64,000 nucleotides of DNA from Psococerastis gibbosa (Eukaryota > Arthropoda > Insecta > Psocodea > Psocidae), in assembly GCA_963971405.1 (NCBI GenBank), contig OZ020487.1, positions 12,745,344-12,809,343 of the forward strand, in the 5' to 3' direction. The position numbers were made by a program, and so were the translations under genes. The notes beneath the pieces were generated by a model. The model had not been told where the DNA came from. It was given only the letters and a program-made list of their open reading frames with translations, and ran no database searches. This document shows positions 35,320 through 47,246 of this stretch, piece by piece; within the stretch, counting starts at the first letter, position 1; the number at the start of each line of letters is the position of its first letter.

Positions 35320-36388
35320 TAAGGCCCGGTCCTACCAACGCTTGGAAAGTTATCAGCAAACATTACTGGATGGTGGCGTGAAGTATTCCTCATGAAGACT
35401 TTATCAAGCGATTATAGGAACCACCCTATGGGCTATGGGTGAGTCCAACTATGCTAAGAGTCAGAAATCACTTCCAACAGATTTATTGCAGGGAAAAAAA
35501 AAATTGGCAGCAGACAAACTTCAGATTTAACTGTTGGGCAGTTCGTCGCCTAATTAATAAACCAATCTCGACTTCAGTACCGTAGATTACACATCCACAA
35601 CTATACTGACCAAATGAAAAGAATGTCGCAAAGTCGGCCATTTTGGTTTTTAACCAATGGCCTCCATTTCAGCAGTACCTACTCGTGTGCGGCACAGGCT
35701 GTGCCTATACAATGTACCTGCCACCACAATTAAGCAACATCATCGGATCATGTATTACACATACCAATTGAGCTGCAAAAAGGTTATATAATGGCGGAAG
35801 CCTATAATCCTTTGGCTAATTATAAAAAAAGTTTCAGAAATCTCTTCTCAGACGACTGAAAATTTATTTGCCCAACTAAAAATAGTATAAAATAACAGGA
35901 TAATTGTTACTCAGAAGGTATTACGGTACACGTGTTCTACAGGCCAATTTAAGACACTGCGCCATGGCTAAGAATATTCTGAGCGACCGATGTCAGACCA
36001 TCGGTTTATTGAAGGAACAGGTAAATCCGGGCTAATGGGTCGTGGTCAATCAGAAAGAGTACTTATACACGTTTCATCAACAGCCGTGGTCGAAATCATC
36101 AGTGGCACTACGTAAAGTACGTGTCATAGAAAGCTATTTGAATAAAGAATGACTTTTTTCTCTCTATTACTAAGCGTGTAAGCCAACCTAGCAGAGTTAA
36201 ATCGCTTTGCGCTCAATTAAACGGGACCGCCCTCCGAAAAACGGCTGTAAAATGTATAAAGGGTGGGACAACCTCTCGGGTGAGGGTCTGAGCCGTACCG
36301 TACGTACCACTACTCTGCGCATTCGACCTGACCACAGAATACTATAATATATACCTGACGACCATAATTTTCGGTTCTTTGCTTTCAG

Positions 36389-36541
36389 ATTCTTTCTGGT
36401 GGCCTCTGCGCCATCTGTCTGGATAAACTCTGTGTTCTGCCAGCCCGTGTGACTATGTGTGGTCATGTGTTCCATGGCCCTTGCTTAAGACTCTGCCTCA
36501 AATATTCTTCCACATGCCCACTGTGTAAATCTCCCATGTAA
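36389..36541 (+). pseudogene. Orphan duplicate of the terminal RING-H2 exon
   Basis: Identical in layout to 14824-14976: acceptor GCTTTCAG, 50 codons and a stop, with all eight zinc-binding Cys/His residues kept. Differences seen are one Ser to Pro before the third ligand and Ile to Met as last residue. The six upstream exons were not duplicated, so no membrane region is available. It is either a dead fragment or, less likely, an exon now spliced to something upstream. Confidence 0.8.
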
Positions 36542-37879
36542 AGACAATTTTTACTGCAAAATGATTGGAACAGAAAAAAATGTAATGGTTTTTTGCTTTA
36601 CAAATATCAAAATCTCGACAGTGTTATGTTTATTTTTTAACCTTTTATTTACATTTTCTTGCTTAGCTCAGCTTATACTCCCTGCTAAGCGACAGTTGAT
36701 TACACTAGCAGCAAACTCTGCCCTAGAAACATTTGTCGGATTACCGAGGATCCACTGTACTAACAATACAATAAGTAAAATGTATGTTCCCTCTTCTGCA
36801 TTACCTATCTTACGGCTGTGCGGCCTTCATTAGTGACATACTCGTAATAAATGTACATTTTTTTTATTAAACATTCACAATTTTAATATTGTACTCTTAA
36901 TGAAAAGTTAATGAAAAAATCATAACGGCATAACTCAGTAAATAGCTTAAAAATATATTAACACATTTCGGCACTCATTAAGTTAACAGAGGATCTTACA
37001 AATGGCCCTCAGAATAAGGAGTTATCCCCTTGAGTACAATGACCGGTCTTAAAACTCAATAATAACTCGAATAACATTGACAAATACAGTGCCGCGAGGA
37101 ATACCTACGAATTTCCAATAAACAACACAATAATACACCCACAGTGAATGAGGCACTATGTAACGTGCATTTCGTAATAGACCCAGCATACAGACCAAGA
37201 GCTGCAACTTCAACGACTTGTAACACAAGGTACCCCATCTTCCCATCCACGGTCGGCCCAAAATAACACATTCACAGAAGCTAGATTCCGATTGATGGCA
37301 GGATGACGCCAACCGAAGGGACTTGTACCAGGAGATCCAGTGCGATGCTCAAGAATATACCGTAAGGATGGACAGTTGGCGAATATAGTTCTACCAAAGT
37401 CAGTTGAAACAACATGGCCTAAAGAGCTCAGCCTGATATGCAACAGCCACTGCAACCTCAAATCAGACAAAGAAGTTGTCTCCAGAGGGCTTGACATCAA
37501 ATCTAAGTGTTGCAATTTAGTCAATGCATTAACAAAACTGGTCCAATCAGAATGTTCCATTCGGCGACACTCGACAATCGACAATACCAGAAGGTTTTGG
37601 CAATGAGAGGAAATTGCTTTTAGCGAGTAAGCAGTAAGTCTGGGACAATTTTCGAGGTAAAGCGCGCGAATATTGGGCAAGTTAGGTGCGATGGCGGTGA
37701 TAGACTTGTCAGTTATGCAAGAGATACCGGACAGATTTAGGTGTTTAATTTTGGGGAACATTTTGCGGCCCAATATACCTGTGATGCCTACATCTGTTAC
37801 ATTGCACTGGTATAGCCTTAAGCTGATCAGGTTCGGCAAGTCGAGTAACGGACATGCGCGCCGACTTCATATAGAATGG

Positions 37880-37935
37880 TAAGGCACGTGCCTTACCACT
37901 TTGGAAAGTGGTAAGGCAGTGCCTTACCACTTTTC
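37880..37935. promoter_or_regulatory. Subterminal repeats of the hAT element
   Basis: GGTAAGGCACGTGCCTTACC and GTGGTAAGGCAGTGCCTTACC are short palindromes placed side by side just inside the left end; GTGCCTTACCAC recurs near 42319-42330 at the right end. hAT transposases are known to need subterminal motifs besides the inverted repeats, so a binding role is inferred. Confidence 0.55.
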
Positions 37936-38919
37936 AAAGTAATATTAGGAATTTTTGTTGCAATTTTTTCTTATTTTTTAAAGTAGCATTAAGTTCAGAT
38001 AAAAATAAAATTTAATATTAAAACAAGAAATAGAATAAAGTTAATGAAAATTCAAAATTGGCGCAAATTTGCGGCCCCGACGAGAGAGTGGCTGTAACAA
38101 CCAATCAGGGCACGAAATTTTAAATTGGCGGTCGCGGCCATGTTTGTAAATTTGTAAATTGTAATGTGTTTACGCTTATACATACAGTAAGTGTAGCTTA
38201 TGATTGTTAAGTTCAATATTTTATTTTATTTTCCTCTCCAAACTGAATCTTTTGGTTTAATTGATATTAAGACTTCTCTTCCCTATGTTCTTCCATTGTT
38301 GTGTTCACTTTTCAACGTTCACAAACTGATAGAAAGTTCTCAAATCTAGTTCACACAAGAACAGGTAAGCACCAATTTACATTAACTTCTTGTTTTAATT
38401 TTATTACTCATACATTAGCCTATTGTACTGTACCTACTAATGCCGTATGTTACTTAATCCCTAATAAACTACATTGACAAAGTGAATTTCGGAATTTAAG
38501 TTAGTAGTAAGTAGCTGAATTTTCTTTGGTTGGCCTAGAACTAAACAGGTTCCGACTTATGTATAGATTTTAGACGTGTAGGCCTACTTACCTACCTTGC
38601 AGTTACGGTCGGTCACGGCAAAAAAATATATATAGAGAATTATCATGATTAGAAAATATTGTAGAACTGCAATAAATGTACTTCGTGATATTTTTACATG
38701 ACTGTCACGTACATGGTACTTTCGAATTTATGTAGTAAGGCCGACACGTGATCGTAAAAGTAGGTTTAAAAATTAATGAAATTAAAATTTGGAAGTGAAA
38801 ACTGGGCAAAATGCCAAAATAATATACCTATATGGTTAATATATTTTATTTTTCCCCTTTTAAACTTACATTTTAAATTCACAAGTTTGCTTGTTTTTTG
38901 TTCTAGTGGGTCTGTAAGC

Positions 38920-41598
38920 ATGGATATCAGAAAATTTTTCAAAGAAAAGTCTACACCCATGGTGACGGAACCTTCTACATCAGCAGCAACTACAATTCTC
39001 GGAAGGGCGGAATCTGCGGGGTCAGGTAGGTAATCAATTAATGGAAATGTGTCAACATTTATTGACTGTTAAAAAAAGGGGAAATTACTACATATATGAA
39101 CTATTTTTTAACGTCCAGTTTAAGGTATACATGGAAATAATATGCTTGCCATTAATTAAATGGGAGATTTATAGGGAAGAATCAATAGTGTAGTCTAAAA
39201 AGCTGGTCGTGATATAGCAGGATAGCAGATAGCTTTAGCCAGGACCTCGTAATGACACGTTACATACAGTTTAAAATTGTTTGGGGCTGGGTGGACCCAT
39301 ACCTCTGAAATCTGAACCTCCTCCGAAATATAGTCATGACTACGGCCAATCGTAGCAGTTAACCCTATTGCACAGTTATTTCTCCAGTTACAATTTTAAG
39401 CACTTTTTGGTCAAGAAGCCTCGATGAGATATGTGTTAAAAGAACATAATATATCTGCAATATATATTTTTTTTTATTCAACAGGCCCAGGAACTGCCTT
39501 AACGCAAGCTACGATTCCAAATTCTTCTTCGGGAAATAAGAATGCTGTTAAGCGAAGGGGATTCAATAAATCATGGCTTCAAACGTACCCTTGGATGGAG
39601 TATTCCCGAGGACTAGTGTTTTGCAAAATATGTAAGGAAGCTGAAAGTAATGGGCTGTTAATTTTATGTAAACTGAAGGAGGAGACTTTCACAAAAAAAG
39701 GATTCAGCTACTGGAAAAATGCTACAGCAACTTTTCGAAAGCACGAAAATAGTGGTTCGCATAGAGAAAGCGTTCTTAAAACGGGGAAAAACGTAAATGT
39801 ATCCACACTTCTAAATGAGAATTTGAACAACGAGATGAGGAGTGCCCGTTCAGCGTTATTATGCCTCTTCTCTTCTTTGAGATTTCTTTGTCGGCAAGGG
39901 TTGGCCATCCGCGGCCATGAAGACGTTTCTTCAAATTTCTGGCAACTGGTCAATTTGAGAAAAGATGATTGCCCGGAAATGCAAAAGTGGTTAGGCCATA
40001 AAGCTAAAAAATACACCTGGATGTCTCACGATATTCAAAACGAGATAGTGGAAATGTTGAGCCGCTCTGTTTTGGAGAATGTTGTACAAGGGGCAATGAA
40101 TAGAGGCTATTTTAGCATTATGGTGGACGAGACTACAGACATATCAGTTCATGAGCAAGTAACGTTTTGTTTGCGAACAGTGGATGACAATATGGATATT
40201 TTTGAGGACTTCGTAGGCTTGTATGCGGCTCCGAATACCACGGCACAAACTCTTTTTGAGATAGTCAAAGACATTTTTCTTCGATTAGGGTTGCCATTTT
40301 CCAAGCTTAGGGGTCAGTGCTATGATGGGGCTTCTCAAATGCGAGGGGAATTCAATGGATTGCAAAAACTTGTTGCTGATTTACAACCACAAGCGATGTA
40401 TGTACATTGTGCCGCTCATAATCTTAATTTAGCTGTAGAAGATAGCTTAAAGCACCTCCCTTGTATGAGAGACATTATGAATTTAGCCAAAGACCTAATC
40501 AATACTATCAGAGAATCACCAAAGCGTATGGAAATGTTTAAAAATATCCCAGATCCAGGTAATGCCAAACCTATCAAAACTCTACGTCCCCTATGTCCTA
40601 CAAGATGGACGATGAGAGCTTCAAGTATCAACAAAATTTTAAAGCATTATGAAAAAATCGCAATTTTTTTCGAAGAGTTTTCCGAAAATGATACGTCAGA
40701 CGCAGCTGCGAAGTGCTCGGGATATCTCCACCAAATGGAGTCATTTAAAACATTTTTTCATCTTTTGTTGTACAGCAAAATAATGACTCCACTTGAAGAA
40801 GTTAACGCACAAATACAATCGCCCCATATCGGCGCGGCAGAAATTAAGGCGAAGATTGATTTTCTCATAGCCATTATGACGGCAAGGCGTGAGGAGTATA
40901 AGAAATTCTGGGATCAGTGCCTGGAGGAGACAGAAAGGATGAAGTTCGTCGGCAATCCCGAACTCCCTAGGCAACGGCGTATTCCAAAAAAATTGGAAAG
41001 TTGTGGTGGTGCAGGACAAGGACACGAATTTACAGGAGCAGAGAATTACTTCAAGCAGATGTACATAGAGGTATGCGACACAGTTTTGATGTGCTTAAGG
41101 AGGCGCTTTGAGACATCCTCCCTTAATACTGTTGTTGCTGTGGAAGAAGAGCTTGCATCTTTTGTGGCCCAAGGCATTTCCTCGTTGGAAAATGCACAAA
41201 AGTTTTTTTGTAATGACATAGACATTGGAAGACTCTCCCTACATCTGTCAATGCTACATGATATTTCTAAGCAACGGAAGATCTCACTCACCACGATGCG
41301 TGACGTAAGAAAATTTCTCGTAGAAGAAGGAAGTATAAAAGATCTAGTTGAGGAAGTGACAAAGAGCATTAAAATCCTCCGGACCATTCCAGTGACGACA
41401 GCAACCGCTGAACGGTCGTTCAGCTCACTTCGACGTCTGAAAACGTATCTTCGGTCCACTATGGGGCAGGCTAGGCTGAATCATCTAGCTGTCTTAAATG
41501 CGCACCAATTGGAACTAGATGCATTAGACTTAAGACCCATTGTAAATGACTTTATAAAAAAAAATCAAGTGAGGAAAGCAACGTTCGCTTTATTTTAA
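38920..41598 (+). CDS. hAT transposase, apparently intact (two exons)
   Basis: Exon 1 is 38920-39025 and exon 2 is 39485-41598; donor GTAGGT, acceptor TTCAACAG, phase 1, giving 739 residues. It starts MDIRKFFKEK, typical of this transposase group. A TTF-type zinc finger follows at about 65-125 (WLQTYPWMEYSRG, FCKIC, then FRKHENSGSH). The RNase H-like core of the DUF4371 type has Asp250 in VDETTD, Asp316 in CYDGAS, a CAAHNLNLA box near 344, and Glu678 in TAERSFSSLR at the C-terminal dimerisation region. The protein cuts and pastes the element (family knowledge). No stop or frameshift lies in the joined frame, so it may be active. Upstream ATG at 39424 would give a 724-residue unspliced form lacking the usual N-terminus; I prefer the spliced form. 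Confidence 0.9.
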
Positions 41599-41671
41599 AT
41601 TCGTTTATAGTCTATTTACATATAGGCCTACTGTATTTGCAATGCAGCACAATTTGCAAATAATGTGTTAA

Positions 41672-42061
41672 GAGGATATAGCACGTAGACACGTCGTCAC
41701 CACAAATTCCAACACATTTTACTTTTTGATTCCTTTTATATGAAAGATATCAAAACCCTGTTGCTACCGTGTATGTATTATTGCTCAAGGCATAGTAGTG
41801 TAATGAAATTTTTAATTTTCGATCAATACAATAGTTTTTTATATAAAGAGAGACTCGTCAGAACTTCAGCGAATTTCTGACGAGTCTCACTTTATATAAA
41901 AAACTATAGATCTAAAATTAAAAATTTCATAACACTACGATGCCTTGAGGAATAATACATACACGGTAGCAACAGGGTTTTGATATCTTTCATATAAAAG
42001 GAATAAAAAAATAAAATGTGTTGGAATTTGTGGTGACCACGTGTCTACGTACTATATCCTC
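41672..42061. mobile_element. TTAA-flanked hairpin element inside the hAT transposon
   Basis: TTAA (41668-41671) then GAGGATATAGCACGTAGACA; the mirror TGTCTACGTACTATATCCTC ends before TTAA (42062-42065). Arms of about 180 bp are almost perfect reverse complements meeting near 41865. It lies 70 bases past the transposase stop, so it would be in the transcript's 3' region as a long double-stranded stem. The Kolobok or piggyBac affinity is inferred from TTAA. Confidence 0.75.
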
Positions 42062-43429
42062 TTAATGTATTTATGTATTCATTTAAAAAATGTAATCGCA
42101 TTGCCTTTCAACTACAGTTACAAAATGTTACCGTATTCATATTTCATAGTCATTAAAGAAATTGAAAAATGACATGTACTTAACTACTTATACTTTGGAC
42201 AATATACAGTACTGTAATGCACAGTAATTAAGCCATTGTACGTTGACTGTGTTTTTCTTAATAATTCCCGGCTATATTTAAGTTATACTATATAATATAA
42301 AGGTTTTACCGTGCCACGGTGCCTTACCACTATTTTGCACAAGTCGGCGCGCATGGTAACGGAAGATTAGTATCGTTGAGTGAACCTGTTAAGTTATGAA
42401 AGTAGACATGAGTTAGCTTTGACAAACTGGAAAAGAAGGAGAGGAATGTTTCAGAGAAATGGTTAGTACTAATGTCAGTAAATTCATACCACAGACAAAA
42501 CTTTTCCAAATTAGTTAATCTGTGGCCAGTACTTGATACCCAGAAATCAGTATCAGTGTTATGCCTCCCTTGACCAGCTCTCAGTTCAGTCAGTTCTGGA
42601 CCAATAACGGAGACGTATTCAAACGTTTGGCCATGCTCGTTTGTTGCATAGTGGTAAATATCGGTTTCAATACAAAACTCTTTGAGGGTGGCCTTCTGCT
42701 TTTGCACAAATTTTAACAAATTTTCCATTATGGGATGACGATGAAGACCGTATCCGCAATATCGTAATGTTAAGCTCTCAATACTGGTTCCACCGGCAAT
42801 TAACGAAGTCAAAACGTGCCCGCATGGGATTTCCAGTATATACAGAGATTTCAACCTTGAAGTGTCTATAGAGACGGGGTTGTCAGAGCAGCGACAAACA
42901 AAGCCATTATAGCGATTAAAATCAGGTTCGAACCATAACGATAAACTTTCCAAATTAATACAGTACTTGAAAAGTTTTACGAGAAGTCCCAAAATGCCAC
43001 GGGCCGCCGTATATTTTAAAACAACAGATTTAATTGAAAGTCCATATAGGTCCCAAAAATTTAGGCACTTGCCCTCAAATAAATTATTTTCAGTACCTTC
43101 GACAACGTGAACTCGTAAATGCAAAATTTTATATCCCTCGTAGGAAGATGCGATTTCAAACAGCTCCGCCGGGTTAGTGATAACGGTAACGTCAGTTTTC
43201 GTTAACGATTTGTCACGATTTAAGTCAAGCCATCGCCGGCACACCAATTTTGAAGACTTGCGATCGTGGAGAGGTAGATACCTGAAGATATGTAAGAGGG
43301 TTTCGTCTGGGAACGACATTAACCCAGTTTCACAACTATCCATTTCTGACGATGGGGTTTGCTGCAATGAAAAATTCACAGTCAAATCATGTCGAAATAC
43401 ATAATTATAGAAAATATAGCCGGACCATT

Positions 43430-43955
43430 GAGCAGAACAATATCATAGAATAAATATTTACTGGAAGATAGGGTTAAATAGTGTCACGCCACCATTTTTT
43501 TAAACCTGTACTTCCCTCCATTTTCAGTGTTTTTTTTCCAAGACACTGACGTACTCCAGGCCAGGCCAGTATATATTATGTTGTTCTGTGGGCCAGTCCC
43601 TAAGGAAACCCACCAACCCGCCTAGCTTAAAGCTAGTAGGGGGGGGGGGGGGTAGATAAGATACTCGTCTTGTTATTATATTATAGCCGCAAGATTTAAA
43701 TAGAGCGCGCCGTGCTGAAAATGACAATTGCTTTGTGGCTTAGTCTACGCCATGGCTCACTGGGTAGCTTATTTCATTTCAGCATATACAACTTCGGGCA
43801 TTTTTATGACTTCATGGAATCAAGAAAAAGTTTGCTGACATAAGGGCTGATTTCTAGAAAAAAAAAGTCGTAAGACATTAATTACAACCTGGAAACGTTT
43901 TATAAGTTAAGGATAGGGATGGACCGAAGCCACGTTCCTGGCGAATGCTTCCTAA
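43430..43955. other. No gene; copy B flank
   Basis: Begins with GCAGAACAATATCATAGAAT, matching 23500 onward. It includes a G-run at about 43640-43653 and, at 43848, the empty site for the 23541 foldback. Nothing coding. Confidence 0.5.
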
Positions 43956-44094
43956 GGCGCAAATTACACCGACCTCGCATTTGATAGTGATCCAGATATT
44001 GACGTGGTAGCAGACATTTTCAGCTTAATGTCTGCTACCACGTCAATATCTGGATCACTATCGAATCAAATGGGAGGTCGGTGTAATTTACGCC
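43956..44094. mobile_element. Foldback MITE
   Basis: GGCGCAAATTACACCGACCT to GGTCGGTGTAATTTACGCC, arms of about 65 bp with GACGTGGTAGCAGACATT and its mirror at the centre. TAA on both sides (43953-43955 and 44095-44097). Confidence 0.78.
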
Positions 44095-44273
44095 TAAACT
44101 AAATATGGTGTTAAACTTTGGGTCTGGGTTTATGGATACGGTGATGTGATAAGGTTTAAAGGTTATGTAAAGTTTTCTATTTATCAGGCGTAGCCTACCT
44201 ATATCACGGTGTGGGGTGTGCCCACTAGCTGTCCCCAGGTCATGAAATCGGCATCGACAATAAAATCTGTTAA

Positions 44274-45015
44274 GGCGGGGTTTCCACCGACCGGCTAGGG
44301 CTGAAAACAAATAGGGTGACGTGGTAGCAGACATTCAAGACTTAGGTGGGGTTTCCACCGACCTCGCATTGCAGAATGCAAATGACATTGACGGAAATTG
44401 GAATTTTTCTTTTTATAGAAATCTATTGAAATGTTTGTACTTAACACATCCCATGAAGCCATTTTTTAATTTTAGTTTGTTTGTTTGTGATTTTACTCTA
44501 TGATCATTGATCAATGGGGTTCATTTGTGGCGTCATTTTGTAGATGGCAGTACCAGTTGCAATGATATAAAATGGTTGATTTTTCAATAAGCCTCAATAC
44601 TATTTTAAAATGATTTTTAATTACGTATTATTTTAAAGTGATATTTTTCTATAAATCATGGAGAATATAGTTTTTAAATTATATGCAGCGAAGTAAGGTC
44701 CAGGCATAGTAAAAATATTATAAAAAATATTAAAAGAATTAATTAGATGCTAAGAGCTTGGTTTTCGCATGCAAACGGCGGCCATTATGAATAATATAGA
44801 TATCGGTTTGTCGTCAGCGAACCTAGTGACCAAAACTGTCCCTACAGAACCTCATTTTAACTATGGCATAGAGGAAAACAAACATTTCCGTCAATGTCAT
44901 TTGCATTCTGCAATGCGCGGTCGGTGGAAACCCCGGCTAAGTCTTGAATGTCTGCTACCACGTCACCGTATTTGTTAATTGTTTTTAGCCCTAGCCGGTC
45001 GGTGGAAACCCCGCC
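44274..45015. mobile_element. Compound foldback MITE with extra internal insert
   Basis: Outer ends GGCGGGGTTTCCACCGACCG and CGGTCGGTGGAAACCCCGCC, flanked by TAA (44271-44273 and 45016-45018). An inner foldback starts near 44346. Its centre, after GATCATTGATCAA, carries about 0.34 kb (44516-44855) absent from other copies. At 742 bp it is the largest member here. Confidence 0.75.
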
Positions 45016-45639
45016 TAACCTCTTTGTTTAACTTTCGAATACTATCACGATGCTGTTTGTTACTTTTTGATTATGCTATGGTTGGTATGAACTAAAACTT
45101 AGTACAAGCAGCTTATGATCCCAAAACCAACTGAAAATTTACATAAAAGCATAGCACCTACAGTTTATAGTAGAGATATAGTTATAGTAATGAATACACA
45201 ACTACACAAGCAAAACCTCTTCTTATTATAATTCTATATTATCTACTAACCTCAAGACAGTGCGTCATTAACTAGTTAACTACGCGCTACGAGTTATGAC
45301 CAAAAAAATAATGAAAATATAAATATGATTAAAATTTAAAACAAAACAATCACAAACCAACGGACAACTTTCATAAAGGGAAATGGTCATATGGTAACCC
45401 TCAACTAATCAGCAGATAAATAAAAACACGTGCCCACTGTGCCCAGCCAATTAAAGCATAGGGTTTTGACGTCATTTCTTGCTGTATTTCTATACCATAT
45501 CGGTCCACTGTTCACGCATGCGTTATTGGGTACAAATATGGCGCCAATATTCAAACTTCATTAAAAAAATTTTTTTTTTGTCTGCATGAGCAATTTGCAT
45601 ATCGATATCTTCTTGACCTTGACTTATGATGGCGCGTTC

Positions 45640-45800
45640 AGCCCTGGAGGACTTCTGGCCTCACACACAATTCACCTCCATCTCGCCCAATCCTCTGCGA
45701 CGATCTGCCAATCCAGGAGCCCTAAGTCTACTGCCTGGATGTCCTCTTCTGTTTGTTCCCTCCATGGTCTTCCTATCGGCCTCGGCGCATGTATTTCTGC
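45640..45800 (-). pseudogene. LINE tail fragment, minus strand
   Basis: On minus it reads GRPWREQTEEDIQAVDLGLL, then WQIVAEDWARWR, a pattern found behind the reverse transcriptase of many invertebrate non-LTR elements. Short and without other domains. Confidence 0.42.
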
Positions 45801-47246
45801 CTCCCACGTTTTCTTGGCTTTCCTATTCAAACATACTCAATTTTTACAACACAAGTCCCCTTTTCCCATACAAGAAACTTCACGTCATCATCTATCCAAC
45901 AACTTGCACTTGGTAAATTGACGTTTGTCAAAAGAAAGTGCTAGTCAAAGTCAAGGAGAATGCTGGTATTGCTAATAAAATTAATATGAAAAATCTTTTC
46001 AATCAAACACATCTTTATATTGGAATCGGACGCTGAACAGTATATACTATTATTTTATTACAATGAACCTGTAAAGAATTCTGATTTTTGATGAAATACA
46101 GAAATATTTTAGTAGCTACATCATAACAAAAACCAGGAGGTACTTGTCTAGTCGAAAAAGCTAGATTATGGTCTCTGTTACAGTTAATGTTTAAAAGCAT
46201 TTTTTTTTTTTTTTTTAATTTGAGGACACAAAAATGTGTTGGCAATTATCCGCGAGCGGAAGATAAAAATCAACAGGGACAGTCATGGGATCTACACCAG
46301 TGTGTGCAAAATCTTAAGTTTCTATTCCGAATGCCGAAATTGCATTTCCTTCATTCATTTCTGAATCGTACATGGCAAAATTTTGAATCCGCTTTACTGT
46401 CTGAATGTAAGTAAAAAACGTGACGTGACGTCTTAAAAATGGCAAATTTTATACTGTGAAGAGACAATTACAGAGGAAAAAGCCTTACAAGTGTAAAAAT
46501 CTATTAAATATCAATCGTAGTTGTCAAAAATATCACGACAAATCAGAAGCTTCCTCGGGACTACGACACCAATAGTTTTTAACAAATTCAATCATCTGTG
46601 TAAGAAAGAGGTATCAAAATGCCCAGAAAAACTTATTCTGTTGGTCCTGATATGTGTGTACGATTGGTACTACATGAGATATTTGATTTTTACACCATAA
46701 GGATACATCCCGTTCGATTTTTTCTTAAAATACACAAAATTTCAGGCATTTTTTAATAAATAACAAAATAATAAAACCATGCTCCAGTTTCCATTACAAC
46801 GCACACAATAAAAAAATTCCAATGCGAATAAGTAATTTGACGTGAAAAATTAACACCAAGCCGGCTAATAAATGAATGAAGGATGTGCAATTTACGGCAT
46901 TCGGAATAAAAACTATATAAAATAAAGATTTTGCCAATATACATAAAATTTTCCCATTTACCCCACTATCATCTTAGTGGTATTCACTCTCCTTTGGGTA
47001 AATTGAAAAACTCAATAACAATATTTTAAATTTTTTTTAAGCGTTTGCCACTATTATGCATTATTATTAATCTTTCTATTATTTTGTAGGCCTAGATTTT
47101 ATTAGTAGAATAAATAGCCCCCGCATCGCAGATATTCCATAACCGCCAACACACTCCTGCAAATTGCCCGATCTAACAGGCCATCACGGTCTCCTGGCAT
47201 CTCCCTGCATGTACGAGTTCAAACATGAATCAATGTGTTTCCACAA

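Larger units (their letters stand above)
29925..35741. repeat. Second duplicated block, copy 1
   Basis: Shares several stretches in order with 45515-48040, for example AATATTCAAACTTCATT, AAAATCTTTTCAATCAAACA, CAAGCCGGCTAATAAATGAA and the CACCGCTATGCGTTGGTATA region. This copy carries about 2.8 kb extra at 31535-34340. The match stops at AAGCAAC (35735-35741), next to the start of the F-box duplication. Confidence 0.7.
37853..42355 (+). mobile_element. Complete autonomous hAT transposon
   Basis: Perfect 15-bp terminal inverted repeats (CATGCGCGCCGACTT at 37853-37867; its complement at 42341-42355) lie inside an 8-bp target duplication GTAACGGA (37845-37852 and 42356-42363). Copy A has a single GTAACGGA at 16442-16449, the empty site. 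It encodes a spliced transposase of 739 residues. Near each end are GTAAGGCAC/GTGCCTTAC repeats, which may be transposase-binding sites. A 390-bp hairpin element lies in the 3' part. Confidence 0.95.
37210..43385 (-). pseudogene. F-box/LRR paralogue split by a hAT transposon
   Basis: The N-terminal part (43385 down to 42364, about 340 codons including the F-box) and the C-terminal part (37852 down to 37210) correspond to the 15807-17471 gene, and each is open. The break falls after the THVYFHNLTGSLNDTNLPL region. The 4503-bp insert plus 8-bp duplication is not a multiple of three and brings a stop within seven codons, so the C-terminal half of the repeats is lost unless the transposon is spliced out. 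Otherwise about 93% identical to the intact copy, suggesting the gene was recently functional. Confidence 0.9.
35745..45200. repeat. Segmental duplication, copy B
   Basis: Matches copy A (14225-17516 and 23491 to about 24200). It contains the duplicated RING exon, a degraded SINE and the broken F-box gene, and was later enlarged by a hAT transposon (37853-42355) and foldback elements (43956, 44274). It lacks the SINE at 15196 and the LINE at 17517. Confidence 0.82.

Noticed and set aside
39424..39484. Unspliced N-terminus of the hAT transposase
   Set aside because: The upstream exon 38920-39025 supplies a family-typical MDIRKFFKEK start in exact phase with a good acceptor at 39484; the extra codons are intronic.
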